Assembly: GCA_002794705.1 (NCBI GenBank)
Contig: PGTK01000002.1
Coordinates: 272,401 to 336,400 of the forward strand
Direction of reading: 5' to 3'
Length of the DNA: 64,000 bases
From: Candidatus Thermofonsia Clade 1 bacterium
GTDB lineage: Bacteria; Chloroflexota; Anaerolineae; Aggregatilineales; UBA2796
Position numbers and translations under genes: made by a program. Positions within the stretch are counted from its first letter, which is position 1. Each line of letters starts with the position of its first letter. Shown piece by piece: positions 1-8,576 of this stretch. The notes below the pieces were generated by a model. It searched no databases. It was given only the letters and a program-made list of their open reading frames with translations, and was not told where the DNA came from.

Positions 1-11
1 GGACTCTCACA

Positions 12-566
12 GTGGACAGGCAGCGCGAGCAAGCCTTGATCAAGGCAGCCCAACGCGGCGACCAAAACGCCTTTGCGGCGCTTTACCGTGCTTATGTGGA
101 TAAAATCTACCGCTACATCCTCTTTCGCGTCGAGTCCATCCAGACCGCTGAAGACTTGACCGCTGAGGTCTTTTTGCGCATGGTGGAGAGCCTGCCCAAT
201 TATGAGGATCGCAACACGCCGCTCTTGGTCTGGCTGTATCGGATTGCTCACGCCCGCGTGATCGATCACTATCGCCGCTATAAGCGTACAGCTGAGCAAG
301 CCTCGCTCGACTCAGTTGAAATCGCAGCTGATCTCGATCTTGATAGCAACCTGTTGACAGAATATCGCGTGGATCAACTCCGTGCCGCGCTCAGCCGCCT
401 GACCGATTCACAGCGCCAAGTCATCATCTTGCGCTTCATTGAGGGCTACAGTCTAGAGGCGACCGCACAAGCGCTGGATAAGACCGTTGATGCTATCAAG
501 GCGCTGCAATATCGCGCTTTACAGGCATTGGCGGCTGCGCTGCGCGCTCAGGGCTACGAGGCGTGA
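12..566 (+). CDS. ECF-type RNA polymerase sigma factor (sigma-70 family)
   Basis: This 184-residue protein has the two-domain layout of an extracytoplasmic-function sigma factor. Region 2 (about residues 20-90) contains the FAALYRAYVDKIYRYI and LVWLYRIAHARVIDHYRR helices that bind core polymerase and the -10 element. Region 4 (about 120-178) has the LTDSQRQVIILRFIEGYS helix-turn-helix that reads the -35 element. The predicted start is GTG, and only 11 bases lie upstream in the window, so its promoter is not visible. No anti-sigma gene is recognisable next to it; the next gene is convergent four bases away. Family assignment is firm; regulon and signal are unknown. Confidence 0.9.
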   Translation: MDRQREQALIKAAQRGDQNAFAALYRAYVDKIYRYILFRVESIQTAEDLTAEVFLRMVESLPNYEDRNTPLLVWLYRIAHARVIDHYRRYKRTAEQASLDSVEIAADLDLDSNLLTEYRVDQLRAALSRLTDSQRQVIILRFIEGYSLEATAQALDKTVDAIKALQYRALQALAAALRAQGYEA

Positions 567-569
567 CTC

Positions 570-1628
570 TCAGCGCCTCTGCAACCGCACAATGCCCAAT
601 CCCAAGCTGTTATCGTTCAGCACTTCGGCGATGTACAGCGTTTGACCGTCGGGCTGGGCGGCAAGGGCTGAGCGACGCGCCAATTCCGCCTTTGGGAAGC
701 CCGCCCGCATAGCATCGCTTGAGAGCGCAGCGCGCAGTTGCCCCTCGGCGCTCCACCAGTGGAGGTAGTTCGTGCTGTGTGCCACCAGATCGCCATTGGG
801 CAGGCGCAGCGGCACAGTCGGCGCTCCCAAAAGGTCCTGCGTGGGTAGCGGCAAGCGCCTGAGCAGCGGATCGCCCTCAGCGTTCAGCGCCACGTACACA
901 GCTGTGAAGCTATCGCTGAAATCGTAGCCCGTCACAAAGACTCCCAGCTCATCGTTGGGCGCTGAGACAATGCCATGCACGGCGTCTGTTGGCAGGCGCG
1001 GTCTGCCGAACTCACGGCTGAAGATCAGCTGTCCCTCAGCGCTCAAGCGCGTGAGGTAAGTGATGGCAGGCGGATTGGTGCGCGTCCAGAGGATGTAGAA
1101 ATCACCATTCGGTGCGATAGTGAACGCCTCTAAGAGCGACTCGGACTGTTCCCACAGCTGACCGATCAACTCGCCTTGTGCCGTGTAGCGCCTGAGAGTC
1201 GCTTGGACGCGCTGCCCGACGATCAGCTCGCCACGCGCATTGAAGGCAAGGGCGAAGGGCTGCTGGACGCTCAGACGGCGCACCTCGCTCAGATCGGGCG
1301 CAAGCACAAGCACTGTGCGCAGCCCGTCGCCCAAGTACAGGTTGCCTTCGCTATCTGTTGCTATGCTCCCAATGCCGAAGGCGCCGAAGGTGAGCGTCTC
1401 AAGGCGCACCACGCGCTCCACACTGATGAAAAAGGGCGCGGGCGGCGGCGTCCAGTAGGTGGCGCGTGGATCGGGCGTGCGCGTCAGCTCTTCAGCGTCC
1501 TGAGCGTACGTCACGCCATTCAGCAGCGTGATGAGGCTGCTCAGCAACAGCAGACACAACAAAACTGCGCATAGCAGCGTCCGCAGCGGCTTAGAGTTGC
1601 ACAAAGTACGAATCACACGCCATGTCAA
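570..1628 (-). CDS. Exported NHL/beta-propeller-like protein
   Basis: The 352-residue product has a positively charged N-terminus followed by a long Leu/Val-rich segment (about residues 16-40, ending near TYAQD), consistent with a signal peptide or membrane anchor. After a short Pro-rich linker come recurrent blade-like motifs such as IATDSEGNLYLGD, LAFNARGELIVGQ and IAPNGDFYILW, typical of NHL-type propellers that act as extracellular binding modules. The listed start is a TTG that overlaps the end of the upstream AAA+ gene by 38 bases; a GTG at 1616 would keep the signal segment and is equally possible. The position just after the AAA+ gene suggests one transcript. The ligand is unknown. 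Confidence 0.75.
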   Translation of the reverse strand: MTWRVIRTLCNSKPLRTLLCAVLLCLLLLSSLITLLNGVTYAQDAEELTRTPDPRATYWTPPPAPFFISVERVVRLETLTFGAFGIGSIATDSEGNLYLGDGLRTVLVLAPDLSEVRRLSVQQPFALAFNARGELIVGQRVQATLRRYTAQGELIGQLWEQSESLLEAFTIAPNGDFYILWTRTNPPAITYLTRLSAEGQLIFSREFGRPRLPTDAVHGIVSAPNDELGVFVTGYDFSDSFTAVYVALNAEGDPLLRRLPLPTQDLLGAPTVPLRLPNGDLVAHSTNYLHWWSAEGQLRAALSSDAMRAGFPKAELARRSALAAQPDGQTLYIAEVLNDNSLGLGIVRLQRR

Positions 1629-2916
1629 TCAGATCAGGCTGAAGCACTGGCGGACGGTTCAGGTAGCGGGCGATATCAATCAGCTGATCGAGGATATCGC
1701 GCGGATGGACTGACCTGAACGGACGCTCTTTCTTCAGATACCACTCTTGGATCAAGTAGCGCAGTCCGTTTTCATCGTACGGCACGCGCTTCGCCTGACA
1801 GGCACGCTTGAAAATCTCAACGAACTCCTGCGGCGTGGGATCGCCCACCTCGATTTTGTGGCGGATACGCCGCAAAAATGCCTCATCTACCAGATCAGCG
1901 GGATCAATGTTGGTGCTGAAGACGATCAGCACATTGAAGGGTATCTCGATCTTGCGCCCTGTGGCGAGCGTCAAGTAGTCAATGCCCTTTTCCAGCGGCA
2001 CAATCCAGCGATTGAGCAAGTCGCGGGGGCGCACTTGCTGCCGCCCGAAGTCGTCAATCAGGAACATGCCGCCGTTGCACTTCATCTGATAGGGCGCCTC
2101 GTAGAACTTGTTGATCGGATCGTAGATCAGGTCAAGTCCCGTGAGAGTCAGTTCGCCGCCTACGATGATCACAGGGCGGCGGATGCGAATCCAGCGCGGA
2201 TCGCGCTTGACGCCCACCCGCGACGGCACATCCGCCTCCGCCGAGTCAACAACCTCATGATTGACGTTATCGAAGACGCGAATGACCTGCCCGTCTACAT
2301 CAATGGCGTAGGGAATCCAAATATCGCTGCCCAGCACCACGCGCCCAACTGCCTCTGAGATGGTCGTTTTGCCGTTGCCCGGCGCGCCATATAAAAACAT
2401 GGACTTACCGCTATTGACGGCAGCGCCGATCTTGCTGTACATCTTCTCTGAGATGACCAAATGCGAGAGCGCCCGCTTCATGACCTCAGGCGTGGCAGTG
2501 ATCCGTCCGCGATTTTGCGCCTTCATCGCGCTGATGTACTGCTCAAGCGTGACGGGCGCTGCGCCCGCATATTGACTGCGCTCCAGCAGCTCTTTGACCT
2601 TCACCAAGCCCGCGCCCGTGATCTGGTACTGCGTGTTCGCCTCACCTACGCCGCCCGCTGTGCCTTTGACCTCCACCAGACGCTCACGCTTGAGAAATTC
2701 CATCACGCCATCTAGCACGCCCACCCAAGGCAGCTTGACAATCTCCGAGACCCGTGTGCCAGTCAGCACGCCGCCGAAATAGATCACTTTCAGGGCGAGA
2801 TCAGAGATCACAATCTGATTCAAGCCCGTATCTTCGATGTTACGAATGGGCGGCGGCGCCCAAGGCGCCTGTTGCTGTGCCGCGCTCGGACTAGGTTGCG
2901 GCGCACGCCCTGTCAT
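1591..2916 (-). CDS. AAA+ ATPase with N-terminal winged-helix region
   Basis: This 441-residue cytoplasmic ATPase starts with a Pro/Gln-rich tail, then a winged-helix-like region (about 30-110) and an AAA+ module. Visible motifs are Walker A GAPGNGKTT (about 177-185), Walker B MFLIDDFGR (Asp about 288-289), sensor 1 in IVFSTN, and an arginine-finger candidate in DEAFLRRI. A longer frame exists, but the ATG at 2916 is preceded by a strong GGAGGAG and overlaps the stop of the upstream aminotransferase gene as ATGA, so translation is probably coupled. The family resembles MoxR/RuvB-like remodelling ATPases, but I do not recognise a characterised member. Substrate unknown. Confidence 0.85.
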   Translation of the reverse strand: MTGRAPQPSPSAAQQQAPWAPPPIRNIEDTGLNQIVISDLALKVIYFGGVLTGTRVSEIVKLPWVGVLDGVMEFLKRERLVEVKGTAGGVGEANTQYQITGAGLVKVKELLERSQYAGAAPVTLEQYISAMKAQNRGRITATPEVMKRALSHLVISEKMYSKIGAAVNSGKSMFLYGAPGNGKTTISEAVGRVVLGSDIWIPYAIDVDGQVIRVFDNVNHEVVDSAEADVPSRVGVKRDPRWIRIRRPVIIVGGELTLTGLDLIYDPINKFYEAPYQMKCNGGMFLIDDFGRQQVRPRDLLNRWIVPLEKGIDYLTLATGRKIEIPFNVLIVFSTNIDPADLVDEAFLRRIRHKIEVGDPTPQEFVEIFKRACQAKRVPYDENGLRYLIQEWYLKKERPFRSVHPRDILDQLIDIARYLNRPPVLQPDLIDMACDSYFVQL

Positions 2917-4097
2917 AGCTGTATCTCCTCCAATGCCGCCAAAAGTCGCTCTGATTCTGCCCAAATATTGTAGCAATGGAATGAGGCGCGCACATACGGC
3001 ACGTCGTGCGCATCCCAATGCTTGACCACCACAATGTGCCGCTCGGCTAACGCCTTGATAAGCGCATCCGTGCGGGCATCATCGGGCGCAGCGCGAAAGG
3101 TCAGAATGCCGGCGTGATCAGGCGGCGTCAGCACGCTGTAGCCGCGCTCAAGCAGACGCTCGCGGGTTTGGCGCACAAGAGCCGTAACGTAGGCGTCAAT
3201 GTTCGGTACGCCTAGCTCCAGCAGCAGCGCTAGACTCTCATTCAAGCCGACGATGCCGCTCACGTTAGGCGTCCCCATAGTGAAACGTGCCGCGCCCTTG
3301 AGCGGCGTCAGATCGTACTTCAGCCAATGAATCCAATCTTCAGTGGCATTCGGTCCGACTATGGTCGGGCGCATTTGCTCAGCCAGATCGCTGCGCACAT
3401 ACAGAAAGCCCTGACCGGGCGGCGCCATCAGCGATTTTTGTCCGCCCGCGGCTAAAATGCCGATGTGCATCGCTTGTACGTCAATCGGCATGTGACCAGC
3501 AGCTTGAATGGCGTCTACAGCGAAGATCAGGTTGTGCGCGTGGCAAAAATCGCCGATTGCCTGCAGGTCACTGCGATGTCCGCTGAGAAATTGCACAGCG
3601 CTGACCGCCACGAGGCGCGTGCGGCTATCAGCAGCGTGAGCAAGGGATTCAACGCTCAAGCCGCCGTTGCGGGCAGGGATCAGGCGCACTTCAACGCCGT
3701 ACTGCTCGGTGAGGCGCATCCATGGGTAGGCGTTGCTGGGAAATTCCACGTCACAGAGCAGGATATTATCGCCGCTCCGCCACGGCAATGCTTGCGCCAC
3801 CAGATTCAAGCCAAGTGAGGTGCTTTGCACACCGACGATCTCATCGGCGCTCTCGGCATTGATCAGGCGGGCTGCGTTGTGGCGCATTGCCTGCTCGCGC
3901 TCCATAAACCAGCTGAAAGCCACTGAGGGATTGTACATCAGCCGCTCGTTTGCCTCATGCATAGCAAGCACGGCGCGGCGCGGCAAGGGCGAAATGCCCG
4001 CATGATTCAAATAGACGGTCTGAGCAGCGACGGGAAACTGCTCAGCGCGTAACGCCTCCACATCGTAATTAACTTGGATCGGCGGATAAACTGCCAT
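2913..4097 (-). CDS. PLP-dependent class V aminotransferase family protein
   Basis: The 394-residue protein is a fold-type I PLP enzyme of the class V group, which includes cysteine desulfurases, kynureninase-like and isopenicillin N epimerase-like enzymes. The PLP-binding Asp is seen in FAVDAIQAAGH (D195) and the Schiff-base Lys in AAGGQKSLM (K221). The N-terminal YLNHAGISPLP motif is typical of the epimerase/desulfurase-like branch. No active-site Cys loop of a classical NifS/IscS desulfurase is evident, so the substrate cannot be named. Its stop overlaps the start of the AAA+ ATPase gene by four bases, pointing to an operon. Confidence 0.85.
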   Translation of the reverse strand: MAVYPPIQVNYDVEALRAEQFPVAAQTVYLNHAGISPLPRRAVLAMHEANERLMYNPSVAFSWFMEREQAMRHNAARLINAESADEIVGVQSTSLGLNLVAQALPWRSGDNILLCDVEFPSNAYPWMRLTEQYGVEVRLIPARNGGLSVESLAHAADSRTRLVAVSAVQFLSGHRSDLQAIGDFCHAHNLIFAVDAIQAAGHMPIDVQAMHIGILAAGGQKSLMAPPGQGFLYVRSDLAEQMRPTIVGPNATEDWIHWLKYDLTPLKGAARFTMGTPNVSGIVGLNESLALLLELGVPNIDAYVTALVRQTRERLLERGYSVLTPPDHAGILTFRAAPDDARTDALIKALAERHIVVVKHWDAHDVPYVRASFHCYNIWAESERLLAALEEIQL

Positions 4098-4151
4098 GCT
4101 CTGAACCTCAAATCTTTATGATAATGACCGATGTGTGTAGTGTACCACAGG

Positions 4152-5987
4152 CTATCCCTGTCTGCCGATCACAAATCCGAATGGCTCTAGATGCTGCTTA
4201 GGCGCGAGTGGCGCGCCTGTGAAGGCATCGCGCCAGCCCACGTTCGGCAGATCGAAGGTTTGTGGCACGCCGAACAGGTTGAGCGCCACCAGCACGGTTT
4301 CGCTTGAGGCGCGCCGTAGATAGCCATAGCGTCCGTTTGGCGCGTCCACCAGCCAAGCGGAGCGCGTGCCGTTGCGCAGCGCAGGCGACTCGCGGCGCAG
4401 GCGAATCAGGCGCTTGTAGAACGCAAGCAACTCCAGCTGCTGCTGATCGCTCTCCCAGAGCATGGGCAGGCGCGATTCCTCTAAAATAGCGCGCTCACCT
4501 TGCCGTATGTCGCGGCGCTGGCTCAAACCGACCTCACTGCCATAGTAGATGATTGGAATGGCGCTGAGCGTGAACTGGCAAGCTGCCGCCAACATCAAGC
4601 GACGGATATCGCCACGCGCCGCCCATAGAAAGCGGTTCATATCGTGATTATCCAGAAAACTGAAGCGCGCTAGGTTACGTCCGCTGAAGTATGCCTCGTG
4701 AGCGTTCAGGAACTGCTCAAAAGCGGCGGCATTCATGCTCTGATAGGCGAAGAGTCGGCGCGCATTTTGCGCCCAGTGGAAGTCCAGCACGCCATCGAGG
4801 ATACCTTCATAGGTGCGCAGCAGACGCGGCGTCTCAACAATTTCGCCGAAGTGCAGACTCTGCGGATTGGCGCGCTTGACGGCGGCATAGTAATCTGTCC
4901 AGAAGTCATGGCTCGGACCGTAGGCGTAGTCAAGGCGGAAGCCATCTATGCCGAATTCCTGCAGCCAGTAGAGGGCGCTCTCGATCACGTAGCGACGCGC
5001 TGGAGGATATTCATTATTCAACTGCGGCAGTGAAGGCACGTCAAAAAAGGTCTTATAGCCGTTTGGATAGTCTGTAAAGAGATAGTAATCGCGGTAAGGA
5101 GAATTGGGATTGGTGACAGCAGCCTCAAAGAAAGGATGCTTGTTTGAGGTATGATTTGGCACAAAGTCGAGGATGATTTTCATGCCGCGCCGATGCGCTT
5201 CCTCGACCAGGGCTTTGAGATCGTTGCGCGTGCCGAGTCGCGGCTCAATGGCGCGGAAATTGGTCGCGTCGTAGCCGTGATGCGAGGGGCTAGGGTAGAG
5301 CGGCGAGAGCCACAGTGCGTTCACGCCTAGTTCGGATAGATAATCGAGTTTGCTCAGCACGCCGCGCAACGTGCCGCCGAAGAACTCATCAAGGCGCTCT
5401 GGGAGCAGAAACTTGCGACCGGGCGTCGGAGCGAAGCGATCTAGGAAAATGTGGTAGAAGACGGCGTCGTATGCCCAGCTTGGCACGGTATAGCGATCGA
5501 GCGTGTAGGAGAAAACTGTCCGCCCGCGCTCATCTTGCGCCCAGAGCCGAGTGCCGTCTTGCGTCAAGCCGCTGACTAGAAAGCGCACGGTCTTGCCTTC
5601 GGGCTGGGCAGGCAACTCACCTTGAAAGTGCCGCACATAGCCCCAGAGCAGGGTATTCCATTCCACTTTGCTGCGCATGGTCGGCAGAGTGCGCGTGTTA
5701 TCGGCGCCCAGCTGCGGCGTGCTACCATCGAGCGTGTAGTGGATGAAGACCTCCAACACAGGCGCCGCCGGTCCGGCTGTGATCTCGATCTGGACAGGCT
5801 GATCGGGCTTGGGATCGCGTGGCGTCATTTGATATTCGAAGGTCAAGCCCTCTTGCCCTCTGATGAGCGCCTCAAGGCGCTGCTGATCGCTTGCCAGCGT
5901 GCCGAAGATGAAATCTGAGAGGCTTACAGAGGCGGATAGGGCGGTGATGGTCTGTGTATCGAGCTTGTTGGGCGTTTGATCGGTCAT
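4152..5987 (-). CDS. Glycoside hydrolase family 13 (alpha-amylase/neopullulanase-like)
   Basis: This 611-residue enzyme has an N-terminal beta-rich domain (about 45-165) with IHYTLDGSTPQ, reminiscent of the N-terminal domains of neopullulanase/cyclomaltodextrinase enzymes. A GH13 barrel and a C-terminal beta domain follow. The conserved regions are all present: DFVPNHTS (region I), GFRLDYA with nucleophile D353 (II), the acid/base in HFGEIVE (E382, III) and FLDNHD with D449 (IV). It should hydrolyse or transfer alpha-glucans such as maltodextrins or glycogen. No signal peptide is seen, so the enzyme is probably cytoplasmic. The exact specificity is not readable from the sequence. Confidence 0.9.
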   Translation of the reverse strand: MTDQTPNKLDTQTITALSASVSLSDFIFGTLASDQQRLEALIRGQEGLTFEYQMTPRDPKPDQPVQIEITAGPAAPVLEVFIHYTLDGSTPQLGADNTRTLPTMRSKVEWNTLLWGYVRHFQGELPAQPEGKTVRFLVSGLTQDGTRLWAQDERGRTVFSYTLDRYTVPSWAYDAVFYHIFLDRFAPTPGRKFLLPERLDEFFGGTLRGVLSKLDYLSELGVNALWLSPLYPSPSHHGYDATNFRAIEPRLGTRNDLKALVEEAHRRGMKIILDFVPNHTSNKHPFFEAAVTNPNSPYRDYYLFTDYPNGYKTFFDVPSLPQLNNEYPPARRYVIESALYWLQEFGIDGFRLDYAYGPSHDFWTDYYAAVKRANPQSLHFGEIVETPRLLRTYEGILDGVLDFHWAQNARRLFAYQSMNAAAFEQFLNAHEAYFSGRNLARFSFLDNHDMNRFLWAARGDIRRLMLAAACQFTLSAIPIIYYGSEVGLSQRRDIRQGERAILEESRLPMLWESDQQQLELLAFYKRLIRLRRESPALRNGTRSAWLVDAPNGRYGYLRRASSETVLVALNLFGVPQTFDLPNVGWRDAFTGAPLAPKQHLEPFGFVIGRQG

Positions 5988-6070
5988 AAATGCATCTCAA
6001 TCCTTGCTGCACTGAGGCTAAACTTGGCAACTGTGTGGAGTGAGCGCGCTATGCCTTGCCATTCTTTCTC

Positions 6071-6076
6071 ATTATA
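6071..6076 (-). promoter_or_regulatory. Putative -10 element upstream of the GH13 gene
   Basis: On the minus strand this reads TATAAT, about 85 bases before the GH13 start at 5987. No convincing -35 box was found at the usual distance, so the assignment rests on the perfect hexamer and its intergenic position. Confidence 0.35.
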
Positions 6077-6199
6077 GGCTAATGAACTGCAAAACAAGCT
6101 GTAAAATCATTGTTGCGGTAATCTGAACAATTTTTAACAAGTTGTGGGCAGTCAGTGAGTAGAATTGGCAACTGCGCAGTGCAACGAAAGCGAGACGGT

Positions 6200-6820
6200 A
6201 TGTTCATCACCTTTGAGGGTGGCGAGGGCAGCGGCAAAACAACGCAGATTCGTCTGTTGGATGAGCGTTTGAGGCAGCTCGGCTACGCCGTGCTGACCAC
6301 ACGCGAGCCGGGCGGCACGCCTTTGGGCGAAAAATTGCGCGCCTTGCTGCTGGATGTGAATAGTCCCGTTGAGCCGCACGCGGAGTTGCTACTCTATGCA
6401 GCAGATCGGGCGCAGCATGTTGCCACGTTGATACGCCCTGCCCTTGCTGCGGGCAAGATCGTCATCAGCGACCGCTACGCCGATAGCGCCCTTGCCTATC
6501 AAGGCTACGGGCGCGGACTCGACCTCGCGGCGTTGCGCCAAATCATGGCGTTTGCCACGGGCGGTCTGCAGCCCGACATAACCTTTTTCCTCGATCTTGA
6601 TCCGCAGCAAGGTCTAGCCCGCCGCGCCCAGTCGGGCAGAGCAGACCGCTTTGAGGCACAAGCGTTGGATTTCCATCGGCGCGTGCGCGAAGGCTACCTC
6701 GCCCTGATCGCCGCTGAGCCTGAGCGCTGGGTTCGCATTGACGCCGATCAGCCGCTAGCCGTGGTGCAAGGCACAATCTTTGCCGTTGTGGAAGAGCACT
6801 TGCACCTGTTGAGACGCTAG
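6200..6820 (+). CDS. tmk: Thymidylate kinase
   Basis: The 206-residue protein phosphorylates dTMP to dTDP in the cytoplasm. It begins MFITFEGGEGSGKTT, with the P-loop at residues 7-15. The substrate-binding TTREPGGTPLGEKLR motif and the DRYADSALAYQGYGRG motif follow, and a LID-like ARRAQSGRADRFE segment lies in the C-terminal half. Length matches the family (about 205-215). A frame extending 45 bases further upstream exists, but those residues are not family-like, and starting at 6200 places the P-loop normally. The gene ends four bases inside the convergent permease-MenA fusion gene. Confidence 0.93.
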   Translation: MFITFEGGEGSGKTTQIRLLDERLRQLGYAVLTTREPGGTPLGEKLRALLLDVNSPVEPHAELLLYAADRAQHVATLIRPALAAGKIVISDRYADSALAYQGYGRGLDLAALRQIMAFATGGLQPDITFFLDLDPQQGLARRAQSGRADRFEAQALDFHRRVREGYLALIAAEPERWVRIDADQPLAVVQGTIFAVVEEHLHLLRR

Positions 6821-8505
6821 CGCACTGTATTCAGCAAATTGATCATCAATGCCAGCACCCAGCCGCCCACAAGAAGCATCCCAAAGCGCCCGTGCAGCTG
6901 TGCCGTCTTGCGCAAGACGGGATTGAGCGCTGCAGGCTCTGTATTCACAGCCACGCGCTGCATCAGCCCATAGGCTTGTGGCAGGGTCAGCAGCGCAAGC
7001 AGGACAAGCCACGGCGCGATGCCAAACAGCACGATCAAGATGAGCGTCGCGTATGTGCCGCCGATCAGCAGGTAGTACTCCCAATTGGCGCGCTTTCTGC
7101 CCAGCAGCGTGGCGAGTGTGCGCTTGCCGACTGCTCTGTCATTCTCCAGATCGCGCAGATTGTTCGCGTGCAGAATCGCCGCCACGAGGAAGCCTATCGG
7201 CAGGGAGGCAATCAGCGCCTCAAGGCTCACCTGATCCGCCTGCACGAAGTACGCGCCGGTCACAATGACCGGACCCATGAAAATGAAGACTGCGACCTCG
7301 CCCAAGCCGATGTAGGCAAGCGCTGCCGGTCCGGCTGTGTAGAAAAAGCCGACCAGCACGCTGATGATGCCTAAGATCAGGATGAATTCGCCCGCCACAC
7401 TCACGATGTACAGCCCAATGATCGATCCCAAGCCGAATGCTGCGATTCCGCCCCAAAAGACCTGACGAGGCGTCAACTCGCCGCGTTGAATCACGCCGCC
7501 CATGCCTAGCGACTGCTCATTATCCGCGCCTTTGACGTAATCGTAGTAATCATTGATCAGATTCGTGCCTGCCTGCAGCGCAATTGAGCCGATCAGCGCT
7601 AGGGCGAACATCAACGGATCGAAAAAGCCCTGCCAAGCTGCAATGGCTGTGCCAAGCAGCACTGGCACCACAGCCGCCGTGAAGCTGAACGGACGCGCTG
7701 CGCGCCACCACACGCGCACAAAGCGCTGCACAGGCGACTCCTCTGTGCGCACCTCAGTTTGGCGCGGCTGCCACGGGATCAGATTCGGCGTCACCATGTC
7801 AATCAGCAGGCTGAGCAGCCAACCCGTGATGGCTATTGCCACAATGCCTGCGCCTAGACGGTTGACGGCGTAGATTTGTGCTGCATCCCATGCGTATCTG
7901 CCAATGCCGCGCTGTGCGCCAAATAGCTCCACGCCGACGATCAGCGTCATGCTATAGGCTAAGCCTAACTTCAGACTGTTCATGATGCTGGGCAGGGCAG
8001 CGGGCAAGGCGACTGTCCAGAATTCATCCCAGCGCGAGGCGCCATAGCTGCGCGCTACCTCAAAGTACTTCGGATCAATGCGATAGACCGCCGCTGCTGC
8101 ATCCAGCAGCAGAATTGGCAGGATGCTGAAAGCAAGCGATAGCACACGCGCCTGCTCATTGAAGCCGAACGCCAAAACAACGAACGGAATCAGCAAAATC
8201 TTCGGGATCGGGTTGATCGCCGTGATGATCGGGCGCAAGAGCGCACTTGCTGTTGTGCTGATGCCGATCAGCAAGCCGAGTGCAATGCCCAGCACGCCGC
8301 CCAGCAAGAATCCGAGCGTGATTCGCAGCAAACTGATACCCAGCTCTTGCCACAGGCGACCGTTCTCCAGCATCCGTTGCAGCTCAAGCACCACTTGAGA
8401 GGGCTGCGGAATGAAGCGCCGATCTAGCCAGCCCTGCACAACAGCAAGCTCCCAAAGCGCCAGCAAGGCAAGCGGCGAGACCACAGAAAGCCAACGTCTG
8501 CTCAT
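6817..8505 (-). CDS. Fusion: ABC transporter permease (SsuC/TauC type) + MenA-like UbiA prenyltransferase
   Basis: One uninterrupted frame of 562 residues joins two normally separate membrane proteins. Residues 1 to about 245 are a binding-protein-dependent permease of the nitrate/sulfonate/taurine type, with the EAA-loop signature around ARSYGASRWDEFW and ALPAALPSI. Residues about 260-562 are a UbiA-superfamily enzyme most like MenA (dihydroxynaphthoate polyprenyltransferase, menaquinone synthesis), with both Asp-rich motifs: NDYYDYVKGAD (N318, D319, D322) and RDLENDRAVGKRT (D452, D456). No partner ATPase or binding protein lies alongside. The junction keeps AGAGGAG, six bases, then an in-frame GTG at residue 259, so a normal-length 304-residue MenA could also be made alone. 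The start is ATG with GAGGAAG upstream. Confidence 0.85.
   Translation of the reverse strand: MSRRWLSVVSPLALLALWELAVVQGWLDRRFIPQPSQVVLELQRMLENGRLWQELGISLLRITLGFLLGGVLGIALGLLIGISTTASALLRPIITAINPIPKILLIPFVVLAFGFNEQARVLSLAFSILPILLLDAAAAVYRIDPKYFEVARSYGASRWDEFWTVALPAALPSIMNSLKLGLAYSMTLIVGVELFGAQRGIGRYAWDAAQIYAVNRLGAGIVAIAITGWLLSLLIDMVTPNLIPWQPRQTEVRTEESPVQRFVRVWWRAARPFSFTAAVVPVLLGTAIAAWQGFFDPLMFALALIGSIALQAGTNLINDYYDYVKGADNEQSLGMGGVIQRGELTPRQVFWGGIAAFGLGSIIGLYIVSVAGEFILILGIISVLVGFFYTAGPAALAYIGLGEVAVFIFMGPVIVTGAYFVQADQVSLEALIASLPIGFLVAAILHANNLRDLENDRAVGKRTLATLLGRKRANWEYYLLIGGTYATLILIVLFGIAPWLVLLALLTLPQAYGLMQRVAVNTEPAALNPVLRKTAQLHGRFGMLLVGGWVLALMINLLNTVR
7729..7744 (-). promoter_or_regulatory. Internal Shine-Dalgarno and GTG at the permease/MenA junction
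   Basis: On the minus strand AGAGGAG (7744-7738) is followed by six bases and an in-frame GTG (7731-7729), codon 259 of the fusion. This is a near-ideal ribosome binding site located exactly where a free-standing MenA would begin (VQRFVRVWWRAARPF). It suggests independent re-initiation or a relic of the unfused gene. Confidence 0.6.
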
Positions 8506-8540
8506 AAGCCATCTTCCTCATTCATCTGAGTTATGTTCAG

Positions 8541-8546
8541 ATTATA
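8541..8546 (-). promoter_or_regulatory. Putative -10 element of the permease-MenA fusion
   Basis: The minus strand reads TATAAT 36 bases before the ATG at 8505, in the short gap after the YbbR gene. No good -35 match was seen. Confidence 0.4.
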
Positions 8547-8576
8547 ACAATCCGCGTCTGGAGCGGCAGCTGTGCG

